Source of the DNA: Cyclobacteriaceae bacterium
GTDB lineage: Bacteria > Bacteroidota > Bacteroidia > Cytophagales > Cyclobacteriaceae
Direction of reading: 5' to 3'
DNA: 57,322 bases
Assembly (NCBI GenBank): GCA_020832305.1
Contig: JAFIEV010000081.1
Span: 1 to 57,322 of the forward strand
Shown one piece after another: positions 35,278-43,815 of this stretch (position 1 is the stretch's first letter; every line of letters begins with the position of its first letter). A program made the position numbers and the translations under genes. The notes under the pieces were generated by a model. That model made no database searches, had not been told where the DNA came from, and saw only the letters and a list, made by a program, of their open reading frames with translations.

Positions 35278-35736
35278 TTATTGTTTTCGCTCTTTCCAGG
35301 GCCAGTTTACGCAATCTTTTACTTCAGGGAACAAGGAAAAATCTCCTTTACCTTTAAGGACAAAAGTGATAATACTGTAAGTTGGTAATAAGGTTTTGGC
35401 CGCGTCGAGCGTTTTACCGCTTACTGATACATCATCTACCAGGAGAATGGTTTTGATACCCTCCGGCAAACTTAACTCATTTCCCATAAGCCGGGGACTC
35501 TCAAACCTGGGCTTATTGTCATCATCGCGGTAATTGAGCTGCAAAGAAAACAATTCCTTTTGAAATCTGAAAGCCAATAAAGCGCCAGGTACAATACCCC
35601 CCCTGGCGATGGCTACAACTGCATCGAAGGTGGGTAAATTTATGTTCCTGATTCGCTCCGATATTTCAGAAAAGGCAATATCTGTCAAGGTCTTTGTAAT
35701 TTTGCTGGTGACTAAAAAAAAACCGGTTGCCTGCAT
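35278..35736 (-). CDS. Type I phosphoribosyltransferase-domain protein
   Basis: About 152 residues. The PRPP-binding motif is TILLVDDVSVSGKTLDAA (~95-112), preceded by VVAIARGGIVPGALLAFRF (~40-58) with the cis-peptide loop. This is the core of xanthine/hypoxanthine-type phosphoribosyltransferases (PF00156), which join a base to PRPP. The start is doubtful: the only ATG (35736-35734) lies in the loop of a strong terminator hairpin (35724-35744). A TTG at codon 17 is another option, which would still include the whole domain. The gene is 32 bases upstream of the TonB receptor. Its substrate is unknown; salvage of something imported by the receptor is a reasonable guess. Confidence 0.82.
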   Translation of the reverse strand: MQATGFFLVTSKITKTLTDIAFSEISERIRNINLPTFDAVVAIARGGIVPGALLAFRFQKELFSLQLNYRDDDNKPRFESPRLMGNELSLPEGIKTILLVDDVSVSGKTLDAAKTLLPTYSIITFVLKGKGDFSLFPEVKDCVNWPWKERKQ

Positions 35737-35744
35737 AGCAACCG
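35714..35744 (-). terminator. Terminator/attenuator hairpin overlapping the phosphoribosyltransferase start
   Basis: On the minus strand CGGTTGC (35744-35738), a 7-base loop and GCAACCG (35730-35724) are followed by nine T residues: a textbook rho-independent terminator after the membrane-protein gene. The phosphoribosyltransferase ATG begins inside the loop. Confidence 0.8.
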
Positions 35745-35774
35745 ATTTTTTTGATTTTTTTCAACTGACTGAAA

Positions 35775-36308
35775 TTATTTTTTCAGCTTCAGGCATAATA
35801 TATTTATGAGCAGCAGGGCAATGATTCCCGGCCATGCGTTGCTGATACTGATCATGGCAAATTCAAATCCTGCAATTTCCATAAGTGAAGGAAATACGGT
35901 AAGTAGCACTACTGAACCCACTTTAGCAATTATATAAGCCAGGGGCGCAGCAATCCATGAAATTTGACTTTTCTTATGCAATATGAAAGCGATGGCAGCC
36001 ACGAACACCACTAACTCGAGGGTCATTACCGGCAATAAGTGTGCTGCCGGATGGCCTGTTAAAAAATAATTAATTGCAGGGGCCAGAATAGCGGGAATAA
36101 GGGCTACATGAAGTCTGAAAAATATTACCGCTACAAGGGGTGCATAAAAAATGGGTAGTAACATAGCACCAACCGGGGTTGAGCCACTTACGGGTATCAA
36201 ATGTATGAGCATTGGCATGAGCAAGGTCGCTGCCAAAACAAGTATAGTTTCTTTAACCTGAATTCCTTCTGAAAGATTCAGTGATTGAATTATTTTAGTT
36301 TCTTTCAT
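35775..36308 (-). CDS. Small membrane protein, ECF-transporter S-component-like
   Basis: A protein of 177 residues from the ATG at 36308 (an ATG at 36338 would add ten). It has five or six membrane helices: about 20-38, 45-65, 67-82, 88-107, 113-135 and 150-172. The motif IPVSGSTPVGAMLLPI near the front recalls the small S-component-like proteins (DUF6580 type) that accompany B12-type TonB receptors in Bacteroidota; this is recall, not proof. It would be the inner-membrane step for the ligand of the receptor at 33338. No energising ATPase subunits are nearby. The gene ends at a strong terminator. Confidence 0.65.
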   Translation of the reverse strand: MKETKIIQSLNLSEGIQVKETILVLAATLLMPMLIHLIPVSGSTPVGAMLLPIFYAPLVAVIFFRLHVALIPAILAPAINYFLTGHPAAHLLPVMTLELVVFVAAIAFILHKKSQISWIAAPLAYIIAKVGSVVLLTVFPSLMEIAGFEFAMISISNAWPGIIALLLINILCLKLKK

Positions 36309-36420
36309 AGTCAAGAGTTTTTCAAAATTGAGTTTCATTAGCAAAAATAGCTTAAAAAATGAATTTATATGCATCTATACGTAATTTTAACGCATAGGGA
36401 TCATTAATATTCTTTAATCC

Positions 36421-37020
36421 ATGGCAATACTAAGCAAAGACTTTTATATCAGGGAAGATGTAGTACAGGTGAGCAAAGAGCTATTGGGAAAAAGAATCTG
36501 CACACATATTGAAGGTATATATACCTCCGGGATTATCACAGAAACAGAGTCTTACAGTGGCAGAAACGATAAAGCCTGCCATGCTCATTTGCAGAAAAAA
36601 ACAAAACGAAATCAGATTATGTATGCAGAAGGTGGAAGGGCTTATGTATATCTCTGTTATGGAATACATCATTTATTCAATATCGTAAGTAATGTTGAAG
36701 GGCAGGCCGATGCCGTATTGGTTCGCGCCATAGCACCAGAAGAGGGCCTGGAACACATGATGCAGCGAAGGAAAATGCAGAAAATGGCAAAAAATTTGTG
36801 TGCCGGACCGGGACTGCTGACCCAGGCATTGGGAATAAACATGAACCATTATGGCGCTGAACTCTGGGGCGCTCAGATTTGGATCGAAGATACCTGCAAA
36901 CCTCTGAAAGAAAGCAATATTGTGAAAACGACCCGAATTGGTGTTGGTTATGCCGGAGAAGATGCATTGTTGCCCTGGCGGTTTTATATAAAAGAGTCGG
37001 AATGGGTAAGTAAGAAGTAA
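36421..37020 (+). CDS. DNA-3-methyladenine glycosylase (AAG/MPG family)
   Basis: A 199-residue base-excision repair enzyme that removes alkylated purines. Family features in order: LGKRICTHIEG, the catalytic region ITETESYSGRNDKACHAH (E41 or E43 as general base), the intercalating tyrosine region RAYVYLCYGIHHLFNIV (~74-90), ADAVLVRAIAPEEG, and LCAGPGLLTQALGI. Normal bacterial length, complete at both ends. It is divergent from the small membrane protein gene with a 112-base intergenic gap. Confidence 0.95.
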   Translation: MAILSKDFYIREDVVQVSKELLGKRICTHIEGIYTSGIITETESYSGRNDKACHAHLQKKTKRNQIMYAEGGRAYVYLCYGIHHLFNIVSNVEGQADAVLVRAIAPEEGLEHMMQRRKMQKMAKNLCAGPGLLTQALGINMNHYGAELWGAQIWIEDTCKPLKESNIVKTTRIGVGYAGEDALLPWRFYIKESEWVSKK

Positions 37021-37066
37021 AGGAATAATGAAAGTTGCTAAACAACTTGCTGTAAGATTATTTCCC

Positions 37067-38416
37067 CTACATCAAAGTACGTGCAGCAATCTGCAGAGGA
37101 TCCCATACGCCTGAAAATGGAGGGGCATAAGAGAGGTCAAGCATAGCAAGATCATAAACGTTCATTTTTGCTTTGATGGCAGCAACTATAGTATCAATCC
37201 GCTTGGCACTGCCTTTACCTCCAACAATTTGCCCTCCTATGATCTCTTTATCTTTCTTTTTGGCTATCAATTTGATTTTCAGGGATTCATTTCCCGGATA
37301 GTAAGCGGCATAGTTTGTAGTCGATATGGTATTTGAAACGATTTCTATACCCATTTTTTTAGCTTCTGTCTCACTTAATCCCGTTCTTGATATTTCCAAA
37401 TCATTAAATTTAGTAATGGCTGTACCACATACGCCCTGAAAAAACATTTCCCCACCACCCATATTAGTACCTGCAACCAAACCTTGTTTATTGGCAATGG
37501 TTCCCAGGGCTATAAACACTTCCTCATCTTTAAGAATATGATAAGATGAAGCACAGTCGCCCGCGGCCCAAACATCTTTAATTGATGTCTGCATTTTATT
37601 ATTGACCAGGATGGCCCCACCTTCAGAAAGCTTGAGCCCTGCATCTCTGGCCAGTTGCGTATTGGGTTTTACGCCGGTTCCCAGTACTACCAGGTCTGTT
37701 TTGATTTCCGATATATTTGTTTTTACAAGGCTTGCATAGCCTTTTTCACTGCTTAAAATTTCTTTTAAACTTTCTCCTAATCTCAGGTCTACCCCGGCGT
37801 CTGTCATGGTGCGGCAAATTTCCTCAGACATTTCCCTGTCGAGCGTTTCCATAATATAGGATGCGCGATCGATGAGCGTAACCTGTATTTTTCTTTGTAA
37901 CAGCGCTTCTGCAACCTCAATCCCAATATATCCCCCTCCTACTATAACCGCTGTTTTGGGTGTATGTCTTTCTATGAAATTAAAAAGTTCTATACCACTT
38001 TGAAGGGTTGATAAACTAAAGACACCTTTGGCATTTATTCCTTCGATTTCGGGAATTGCCGGGGAAGCTCCCGTTGCAATGAGAAGCTGATCATACGTTT
38101 CAGTAAAAGATTTTGAAGAATTCAAATCATTGATCAGAACCTTTTTCCCTGCTGTATCAATTTGTATCACTTCATGCATTACATGCGCCTTGATGTTATA
38201 TTTCTGTATGAAGGTTTCAGGTGACCTTGCTATCAGGCTCTCTTTATCTTCTACCACTCCTCCTATAAAATACGGTATACCACATGCTGAATATGAGGTA
38301 TGCGGACTTTTTTCAAACACCACAATTTCCCATTCCGGTAGTTCTCTTCTTATTTTTGATGCGGCACTCATTCCCGCTGCATCCCCTCCTATTATTACTA
38401 TTTTTTGATTTTGCAT
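37067..38416 (-). CDS. CoA-disulfide-reductase-like FAD/NAD(P)H oxidoreductase
   Basis: A 449-residue flavoprotein. It has the FAD-binding GGDAAGMSAASKIRRE (10-25), the redox cysteine C45 in SYSACGIPYFIGG, which is diagnostic for CoA-disulfide reductase/NADH oxidase relatives, a second Rossmann motif AVIVGGGYIGIEVAEAL (~154-170), the FAD-contact WAAGDCA (~280), and a C-terminal dimerisation domain ending with SYAPPFSGVWDPL. It reduces CoA disulfide or persulfides with NAD(P)H; relatives with rhodanese partners reduce polysulfide. A rhodanese-containing gene lies at 43816, not adjacent. It is convergent with the glycosylase gene and 46 bases from it. Confidence 0.9.
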   Translation of the reverse strand: MQNQKIVIIGGDAAGMSAASKIRRELPEWEIVVFEKSPHTSYSACGIPYFIGGVVEDKESLIARSPETFIQKYNIKAHVMHEVIQIDTAGKKVLINDLNSSKSFTETYDQLLIATGASPAIPEIEGINAKGVFSLSTLQSGIELFNFIERHTPKTAVIVGGGYIGIEVAEALLQRKIQVTLIDRASYIMETLDREMSEEICRTMTDAGVDLRLGESLKEILSSEKGYASLVKTNISEIKTDLVVLGTGVKPNTQLARDAGLKLSEGGAILVNNKMQTSIKDVWAAGDCASSYHILKDEEVFIALGTIANKQGLVAGTNMGGGEMFFQGVCGTAITKFNDLEISRTGLSETEAKKMGIEIVSNTISTTNYAAYYPGNESLKIKLIAKKKDKEIIGGQIVGGKGSAKRIDTIVAAIKAKMNVYDLAMLDLSYAPPFSGVWDPLQIAARTLM

Positions 38417-38631
38417 ATGGCTTTCAGAAAATTAAACATCAACAATTCTCCATAGTCCGATCTGGTATATTAGTATTGGCCTTTAATCTATCAAAATACA
38501 AATCGAAAGGGAAGTATATTGTAATTTAAACTATTTAATTCAAAAAACAGCCCGAAAGCAAAAAAGTGGCCGGTCAGGGTCTAAGGCCTTTCCAGATAAG
38601 AGCAGGTAAAAAAGACTGCTTGCAAACGAAC

Positions 38632-38766
38632 TCACAGCTTTTTATTATTGGTTCCATCGAGGGTCATAGTGGCATAGATCAGCCCACCTATAAATCCAGA
38701 CCGGTAGTCCTGGGTCCTGCATGAAATCAGGAAAATAACTATAAAGCCCTGCTGAAAAACATACAT
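38632..38766 (-). CDS. Possible small lipoprotein, 44 residues
   Basis: ATG at 38766, TGA at 38632-38634. The product would have a hydrophobic stretch ending in a lipobox-like LISC (C16), then RTQDYRSGFIGG and a short polar tail. The ATG lies inside MITE-like copy 3, so the frame may be accidental or a remnant given a start by the element. I do not recognise it. Confidence 0.25.
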   Translation of the reverse strand: MYVFQQGFIVIFLISCRTQDYRSGFIGGLIYATMTLDGTNNKKL

Positions 38767-38833
38767 CTTTAACGTGAATTCAGTATATTAAACTAAAACA
38801 AATCAGGAATCCTGGCAATTTTCAGTGCGCCCC
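38752..38833. repeat. MITE-like element, copy 3
   Basis: Starts CTGAAAAAC and ends ATTTTCAGTGCGCCCC. The inner TTCAGTATATTAAA corresponds to TTCAGGATATTAAA of the other copies. The most diverged copy. Confidence 0.55.
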
Positions 38834-38871
38834 AATTAGAATTACAGTGTCTCTGCATATATGTAACAAAA

Positions 38872-38900
38872 ACATATAAGGCTTTAAAAACCTTATATGT
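38872..38900. repeat. ACATATAAGG inverted repeat
   Basis: The 10-bp arms ACATATAAGG and CCTTATATGT are perfect complements around nine bases. Sister of 1153-1180 with changed outer bases, which keeps the pairing; selection or folding may maintain it. Confidence 0.6.
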
Positions 38901-39020
38901 TTAGGTCTCGACCCTAATTCCATATGGTATGTATCCAATTTCACTTCCGACACACTTTTTATTATATGGATTTAGCCTCGATGCGTAGGGCAGCAATGGC
39001 AATTCAGAGATTTAATATCG

Positions 39021-39698
39021 CTATATTTTGCCCCTTTTGGCAGCGCGTTTGAGTTTATCATTGGCATAAATGGCGATTTCAACCCGGCGGTTTAACGACC
39101 TGCCTTCAACCGTATTATTGTCGGCTACCGGTTGATGTTTTCCGTAACCCACTGTATGCATGCGGTTTCTTGCCACCATTTGTGCTTGTAAAAAAGATGC
39201 CACCGAAGCTGCCCTGTCTTCCGACAATCGCTGGTTGAGCTCATCACTGCCTGTGCTGTCGGTATGCCCTTCAATAAGTATCTCTGTATCTTCATATTTA
39301 TTGAGGGTTTGTGCCATTTTGATTAGGTTATCCCGGGTTGCGGGCTTAATGGCTGACTGATTAACATCAAATAAAAATCCAGATTCAAAGGTAATCCTGA
39401 TGCCTTCACCTACCCGTTCTACCCTGGCTCCTTTTAAATCTTTTTGCAACTCTTCTGCCTGCCTGTCCATATACCGCCCAATCAAGGCACCGGCAGTACC
39501 TCCGATCACGGCGCCAATTACAGCTCCGGTTGCTGTATTACCCGACCTGCTGCCTATGGCTCCGCCTATGGCACCACCGGCGCCTGCACCGATTGCCCCA
39601 CCCCTGAAGGTTCTGGAAGTTTTACAAGAACTAAAAACAAGCAATACCGATAATGCGAGGCTGCCGGCAATGTTTAAAAAAGTTCTGCTATTACTCAT
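39021..39698 (-). CDS. OmpA-family lipoprotein with glycine-zipper domain
   Basis: A 225-residue lipoprotein (FSSC, C25). A glycine zipper runs from about 33 to 75 (GGAIGAGAGGAIGGAIGS), then a short helix (DRQAEELQKDLKGARV). The peptidoglycan-binding OmpA domain is at ~100-215, with FDVNQSAIKPATRDNLIKM, ILIEGHTDSTGSDELNQRLS and NRRVEIAI. It ties the outer membrane to the cell wall; the layout is that of YiaD-type proteins. A monocistronic position is likely. Confidence 0.93.
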   Translation of the reverse strand: MSNSRTFLNIAGSLALSVLLVFSSCKTSRTFRGGAIGAGAGGAIGGAIGSRSGNTATGAVIGAVIGGTAGALIGRYMDRQAEELQKDLKGARVERVGEGIRITFESGFLFDVNQSAIKPATRDNLIKMAQTLNKYEDTEILIEGHTDSTGSDELNQRLSEDRAASVASFLQAQMVARNRMHTVGYGKHQPVADNNTVEGRSLNRRVEIAIYANDKLKRAAKRGKI

Positions 39699-40051
39699 AA
39701 ATCAATTTAATTAGATTATAATTACCTATACATTTAAAATATTATGACACTGCCGAGACAAAAACATTACCAAAATATTTTGCGTAAGTCTTTAGGTAAG
39801 TACTTATTTCTGTCCAGACAGGTTAAATGAATCTCAATATGTTTGACAATATTTTTGATCTTTATCAACAAAAAGCAGCATTACCCTATTATTTCATTAC
39901 CCCTTTTCAAAAATTATTCGTAATTATGCCTCGTATTCTATTACGACCAGCAAATATCTCTTTTTTAACAGTTAACGAAAATTGCAAATACGATTGCGAT
40001 CTTACGTGCAACAACAAATAATCTAATTTTAAAATTAAACGATCACTATTG
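39699..40051. other. Divergent gap between ompA-like gene and ppc
   Basis: About 350 bp, AT-rich; presumably the promoters of both flanking genes. I see no repeat, RNA structure or convincing small gene. A 64-codon plus-strand frame (39827-40021) has no recognisable features. Confidence 0.5.
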
Positions 40052-42823
40052 ATGAACACACTGAAAACGGTTCAGGAAAAACTGGGGAAACCTTACCACG
40101 ATCTGGAGTTTTTATTACACGCACTAAAGGATGTGCTTATTGAAAACGGAGAGGGTGATATAGCTCAGCACATTCCCTTTATCGACAACGAGTATAATAT
40201 CAAACCTGAAAAGTTCACTGCCAAGCATCTGCAATTATATTCTTTAATATTCCATCTGATCAATATGTCAGAAGTGAATTCTGCTGTGCAAAACAGGAGG
40301 CGGATTGAAAATGACAATAATATGGCTGCTGTAAACGGCTTGTGGGGACGCAATCTGAAAAACCTAAAGGATATGGGGTTAAGCAGTGAAGAAATCGCTG
40401 AAAGACTTTCAACCATACGCATTGAGCCGGTTCTCACTGCGCATCCTACAGAGGCCAAAAGAGCAACAGTTTTAGAACACCACAGGGAACTATATCTATT
40501 ACTGGTAAAGCGGGAAAACCAGATGTTTACCGATAAGGAGCAATCTGTTATTCGCAGGAAAATCGAACTTGCCCTATACCGACTTTGGAAAACCGGTGAA
40601 ATATTCGTTGAAAAACCTGATGTTAAATCTGAACTACGCAATATTTTATACTACCTGAGCAATGTTTTTCCTGACATACTCAACGTACTGGATAATCGTC
40701 TGGTTCAGGCTTGGGAGGAATTAGGTTTTGATCCTGAACTTATCCAGAATGCAGAAAAATTTCCGAAAATTTCATTTGGAAACTGGGTTGGCGGCGACCG
40801 TGATGGTCATCCATTTGTAACGGCTGAAGTAACTGAAGACACCTTAAATACTTTGCGGCTCAATGCACTGCTGGTGCAGAGAAGAAAGCTGTTAGAAATG
40901 GTTAAGCACCTGAGTTTTGCCTTGGATGCCCAGGAAGCCGACTGGGGGTTACGGAAAAGAATGGAAGAAATGCGCAAGGAACTCGGCGAAAGAGGTAAGG
41001 AAGCTTACAAAAGGAACAAAGGCGAGGCTTTCAGGCAGTTTGTCAATTTGATGCTCGCCAAACTTCCCATGGAAATGTATGAAGAGGAAGCTTCGGCAAG
41101 ATTAAATCCAAACGAAGGCAGATATCAGCATGCTTCAGAGTTGCTGCGAGATATGAAGATACTCCAGAATTCGCTGGTAAGCTATGGTGCCAAAGCCGTA
41201 GCTTATAACGATCTCAATGAGGCCATCCGCTTAGTTGAAACTTTTGGGTTTCACCTGGCCAAATTAGATATCCGCCAAAACAGTGCTTTTCATGATGAAG
41301 CCATTTCCCAGCTTATGGATGCCGCCATGCTCGATGGCAAACGGTTCTTACAATGGTCTGAAAAAGAAAGGCTTGATTTCATGAACCATGAATTGAGATC
41401 TAACCGTCCATTCATTCATGAAAACAGTCAGCCGGGGGATCATGCCCGTGCGGTATTGAGCGCCATGAAAACCGTAGCCAGGCACATTTCAAATTACGGT
41501 CAAAGTGGCATTGGATCTTATATTGTAAGTATGACCCGAAATGTAGCCGACCTGGCAGGCGTTTACATATTGGCACGGGAGGCAGGACTTACAACCATGA
41601 CGGAAAAAGGTCTGGTTTGTACCATTCCGGTGGTGCCCCTGTTTGAAACCATAGATGATCTTGAAAGGGCTCCGGAAATTTTACAACAATTTCTTGAACA
41701 CCCGATGACCAGGAGAAGTCTGTTATATCTAAAAAAAGTAAGAGACGAAAAGCACCTGGTGCAACAGGTGATGATAGGATACAGCGACAGCAATAAAGAT
41801 GGTGGTATTCTGGCCAGTAACTGGTATCTGTACGAAGCGCAGTCGAGGCTTGAAAAAGTTGCCGAAGATGCCGGAGTTCATGTTAAATTCTTTCATGGAA
41901 AAGGCGGATCCATTAGCAGGGGCGCTGGTCCGACACATTATTTTATTGATGCCTTGCCTCACTCCACAGTTAGGGGTAATATCAGGATTACAGAACAGGG
42001 GGAAACCATTGAACAAAAATATGCCAATAAAATAAATGCTGCATACAATCTTGAGCTACTGCTGGCCAGTACAACTGCAAAAACCTTAAAAAGTCAGTTT
42101 TCTCCTAAAACAGACCATCCATATGCAGACCTTATGCGAAAACTGGCAAAAGAAAGCCAGGGGCTTTACCGAAAACTGATAACTGCCGATGGTTTTATGC
42201 AGTATTTCAGACAGGCAACCCCTATTGATGCCATAGAATCTTCCCGAATAGGCAGCCGCCCTTCAAGACGCACCGGAAGTCATTCTTTTGAAGATCTGAG
42301 GGCCATTCCCTGGGTATTTAGCTGGCGTCAAAACCGTTATAATATGACCAGTTGGTACGGAGTGGGTTCAACACTCGACGCACTGAGAAAAACAAGCCCT
42401 GATGCTTATGCAGAATTGAAAAAAGGCATTTCTTCAGACCCATTTATCAGATATGTATTTACCAACATAGATACCAGTCTGGCAGCCACCGATGAAGAAA
42501 TCATGAAAAGCTATGCCAATCTTGTTACAGATCCGGCCATCCGTAAAAAGTTTCTGAATCTGTTTTTAACGGAACTCAGAAAGGCAAAAGAAATGTTAAG
42601 AGATCTATTGGAAGACGATTTTGAAAAGAGAAGAAAACAACATTTCTACTCTACCTTGCTCAGGGCAGATATGCTGCAATCATTGCATAAGAAACAAATA
42701 GAACTGCTTGGAAAGTGGCGCGAAGAAAAAGAAAACGAAGATTTTGAAAGAGCAGAAAAAACCAATATGGAACTGCTAATGACAATAAACGCTATTGCAG
42801 GAGCATTGAGAAATACAGGTTGA
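40052..42823 (+). CDS. ppc: Phosphoenolpyruvate carboxylase
   Basis: A 923-residue enzyme making oxaloacetate from PEP and bicarbonate, refilling the TCA cycle. I start at the ATG at 40052; the frame could begin three bases earlier at TTG. Signature motifs: VLTAHPTEAKRATV with catalytic H131, GNWVGGDRDGHPFVT, MIGYSDSNKDGG, FFHGKGGSISRGAGPTH, GSRPSRR, AIPWVFSWRQNR, and the C-terminal NAIAGALRNTG that forms the inhibitor and active-site end. Complete and of normal length. A strong terminator follows at 42872. Confidence 0.97.
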   Translation: MNTLKTVQEKLGKPYHDLEFLLHALKDVLIENGEGDIAQHIPFIDNEYNIKPEKFTAKHLQLYSLIFHLINMSEVNSAVQNRRRIENDNNMAAVNGLWGRNLKNLKDMGLSSEEIAERLSTIRIEPVLTAHPTEAKRATVLEHHRELYLLLVKRENQMFTDKEQSVIRRKIELALYRLWKTGEIFVEKPDVKSELRNILYYLSNVFPDILNVLDNRLVQAWEELGFDPELIQNAEKFPKISFGNWVGGDRDGHPFVTAEVTEDTLNTLRLNALLVQRRKLLEMVKHLSFALDAQEADWGLRKRMEEMRKELGERGKEAYKRNKGEAFRQFVNLMLAKLPMEMYEEEASARLNPNEGRYQHASELLRDMKILQNSLVSYGAKAVAYNDLNEAIRLVETFGFHLAKLDIRQNSAFHDEAISQLMDAAMLDGKRFLQWSEKERLDFMNHELRSNRPFIHENSQPGDHARAVLSAMKTVARHISNYGQSGIGSYIVSMTRNVADLAGVYILAREAGLTTMTEKGLVCTIPVVPLFETIDDLERAPEILQQFLEHPMTRRSLLYLKKVRDEKHLVQQVMIGYSDSNKDGGILASNWYLYEAQSRLEKVAEDAGVHVKFFHGKGGSISRGAGPTHYFIDALPHSTVRGNIRITEQGETIEQKYANKINAAYNLELLLASTTAKTLKSQFSPKTDHPYADLMRKLAKESQGLYRKLITADGFMQYFRQATPIDAIESSRIGSRPSRRTGSHSFEDLRAIPWVFSWRQNRYNMTSWYGVGSTLDALRKTSPDAYAELKKGISSDPFIRYVFTNIDTSLAATDEEIMKSYANLVTDPAIRKKFLNLFLTELRKAKEMLRDLLEDDFEKRRKQHFYSTLLRADMLQSLHKKQIELLGKWREEKENEDFERAEKTNMELLMTINAIAGALRNTG

Positions 42824-42871
42824 TATTTCAAAAAACTTTCCTGCCTTTTAGCAGGTCATAAAAATGGTACG

Positions 42872-42922
42872 CTACGGCCTTTTTACCGTATTATCTAAAG
42901 GTAAAACAGGCCGTAGTTTTTT
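42872..42922 (+). terminator. Rho-independent terminator of ppc
   Basis: Outer stem CTACGGCC / GGCCGTAG plus an inner TTTTACC / GGTAAAA stem, then TTTTTT. It begins 48 bases after the ppc stop. A small hairpin (CCTGC/GCAGG, 42840-42855) lies between. Confidence 0.9.
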
Positions 42923-43005
42923 ATTGAAAAATGAAAATGTTTTAAATTGCTGCAAGCCTGATAATAATGCCAGGAATATTTTAAAATCTATAAACCCAGA
43001 TAAAC

Positions 43006-43632
43006 ATGAGGACTTCATTAATTTTTATTTTGACATTTTTCATTGCTTTTTCCGCAACGGCACAAAAAAAAGAATGGAAAGAACTTTTTAACGGCAAAAA
43101 CCTGAAGGGCTGGAAAATTTCAGAAAATCCAGAATCTTTCAATGTAGTTGATGGCACCATTAAAGTGGATGGCCCCAGATCACATGCATTTTATGCCGGA
43201 AAGGTAAACAATGCTGATTTTAAGAATTTTGAATTGCTCGTTGAGCTCAAAACCATGCCAAAGGCCAATTCAGGTATCTTTTTCCATACCAAGTTTCAGG
43301 AAACCGGTTGGCCGGCCAAAGGATATGAGGTACAGGTTAATCAAACACATGGCGACTGGAGAAAAAGCGGAAGTCTGTATTCCTTTAACGATGTAAAAGA
43401 AACCTATGTAAAGGATGGCGAATGGTATACCACGCACATCATCGTAAAGGGTGATCATGTAACCGTAAAGCTCAATGGCAAAACAGTTATGGAATACATA
43501 GAATCTGAAGATAAGAACAGACCAGCCAATGCCGGGGAAAAAAGAATTGACCGGGGTACTTTTGCGCTTCAGGCCCATGACCCTGAAAGCGTAATCTATT
43601 ACAGAAGCATCAAAGTAAAAGTACTGGATTAA
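43006..43632 (+). CDS. DUF1080 / 3-keto-disaccharide hydrolase-family exported protein
   Basis: A 208-residue protein. Signal peptide MRTSLIFILTFFIAFSATAQ. The rest is a single concanavalin-like jelly roll of PF06439 with the family motifs WKELFNGKNLKGWK, NFELLVELKTMPKANSGIFF and KGYEVQVNQ. Some members hydrolyse 3-keto-glucosides in the periplasm together with oxidoreductases; others only bind sugars. No oxidoreductase is adjacent. The gene has its own terminator, so it is probably monocistronic. Confidence 0.9.
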   Translation: MRTSLIFILTFFIAFSATAQKKEWKELFNGKNLKGWKISENPESFNVVDGTIKVDGPRSHAFYAGKVNNADFKNFELLVELKTMPKANSGIFFHTKFQETGWPAKGYEVQVNQTHGDWRKSGSLYSFNDVKETYVKDGEWYTTHIIVKGDHVTVKLNGKTVMEYIESEDKNRPANAGEKRIDRGTFALQAHDPESVIYYRSIKVKVLD

Positions 43633-43662
43633 TGCCTGTTCGTCTGAAACTGATTATCAAAT

Positions 43663-43708
43663 AAAAAAAACGGCTGTCTTTATTAAACCATAAGACAGCC
43701 GTTTTTTA
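43663..43708. terminator. Bidirectional rho-independent terminator
   Basis: A-run, stem CGGCTGTCTTA / TAAGACAGCCG, then a T-run. It serves the DUF1080 gene on plus and possibly the persulfide dioxygenase gene on minus. Confidence 0.88.
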
Positions 43709-43719
43709 TTTTTAGTCTG

Positions 43720-43797
43720 CTGAAAAAGTATACATCAATAATATACATTCAGGATATTAAAATAATTTAACAAGCCTGGCGATTTTCAGCGCGCCCA
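43720..43797. repeat. MITE-like element, copy 2
   Basis: GCTGAAAA at the start and TTTTCAGC at the end are perfect 8-bp inverted ends. Inside is TTCAGGATATTAAAATAAT as in copy 1. It sits between the terminator and the stop of the next gene. Confidence 0.6.
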
Positions 43798-43815
43798 AAT
43801 TACTTCAACTTCTTG

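Larger units (their letters stand above)
38417..39020. other. 604-bp gap with MITE-like element
   Basis: Holds a possible 44-codon lipoprotein frame (38632-38766), MITE-like copy 3 (38752-38833) and an ATATAAGG palindrome (38872-38900). No other coding signal. Confidence 0.6.

Noticed and set aside
36309-36420. Possible cobalamin riboswitch upstream of the S-component-like gene
   Set aside because: The gap is only 112 bases, too short for a full cobalamin riboswitch plus promoter, and I see no B12-box-like sequence.
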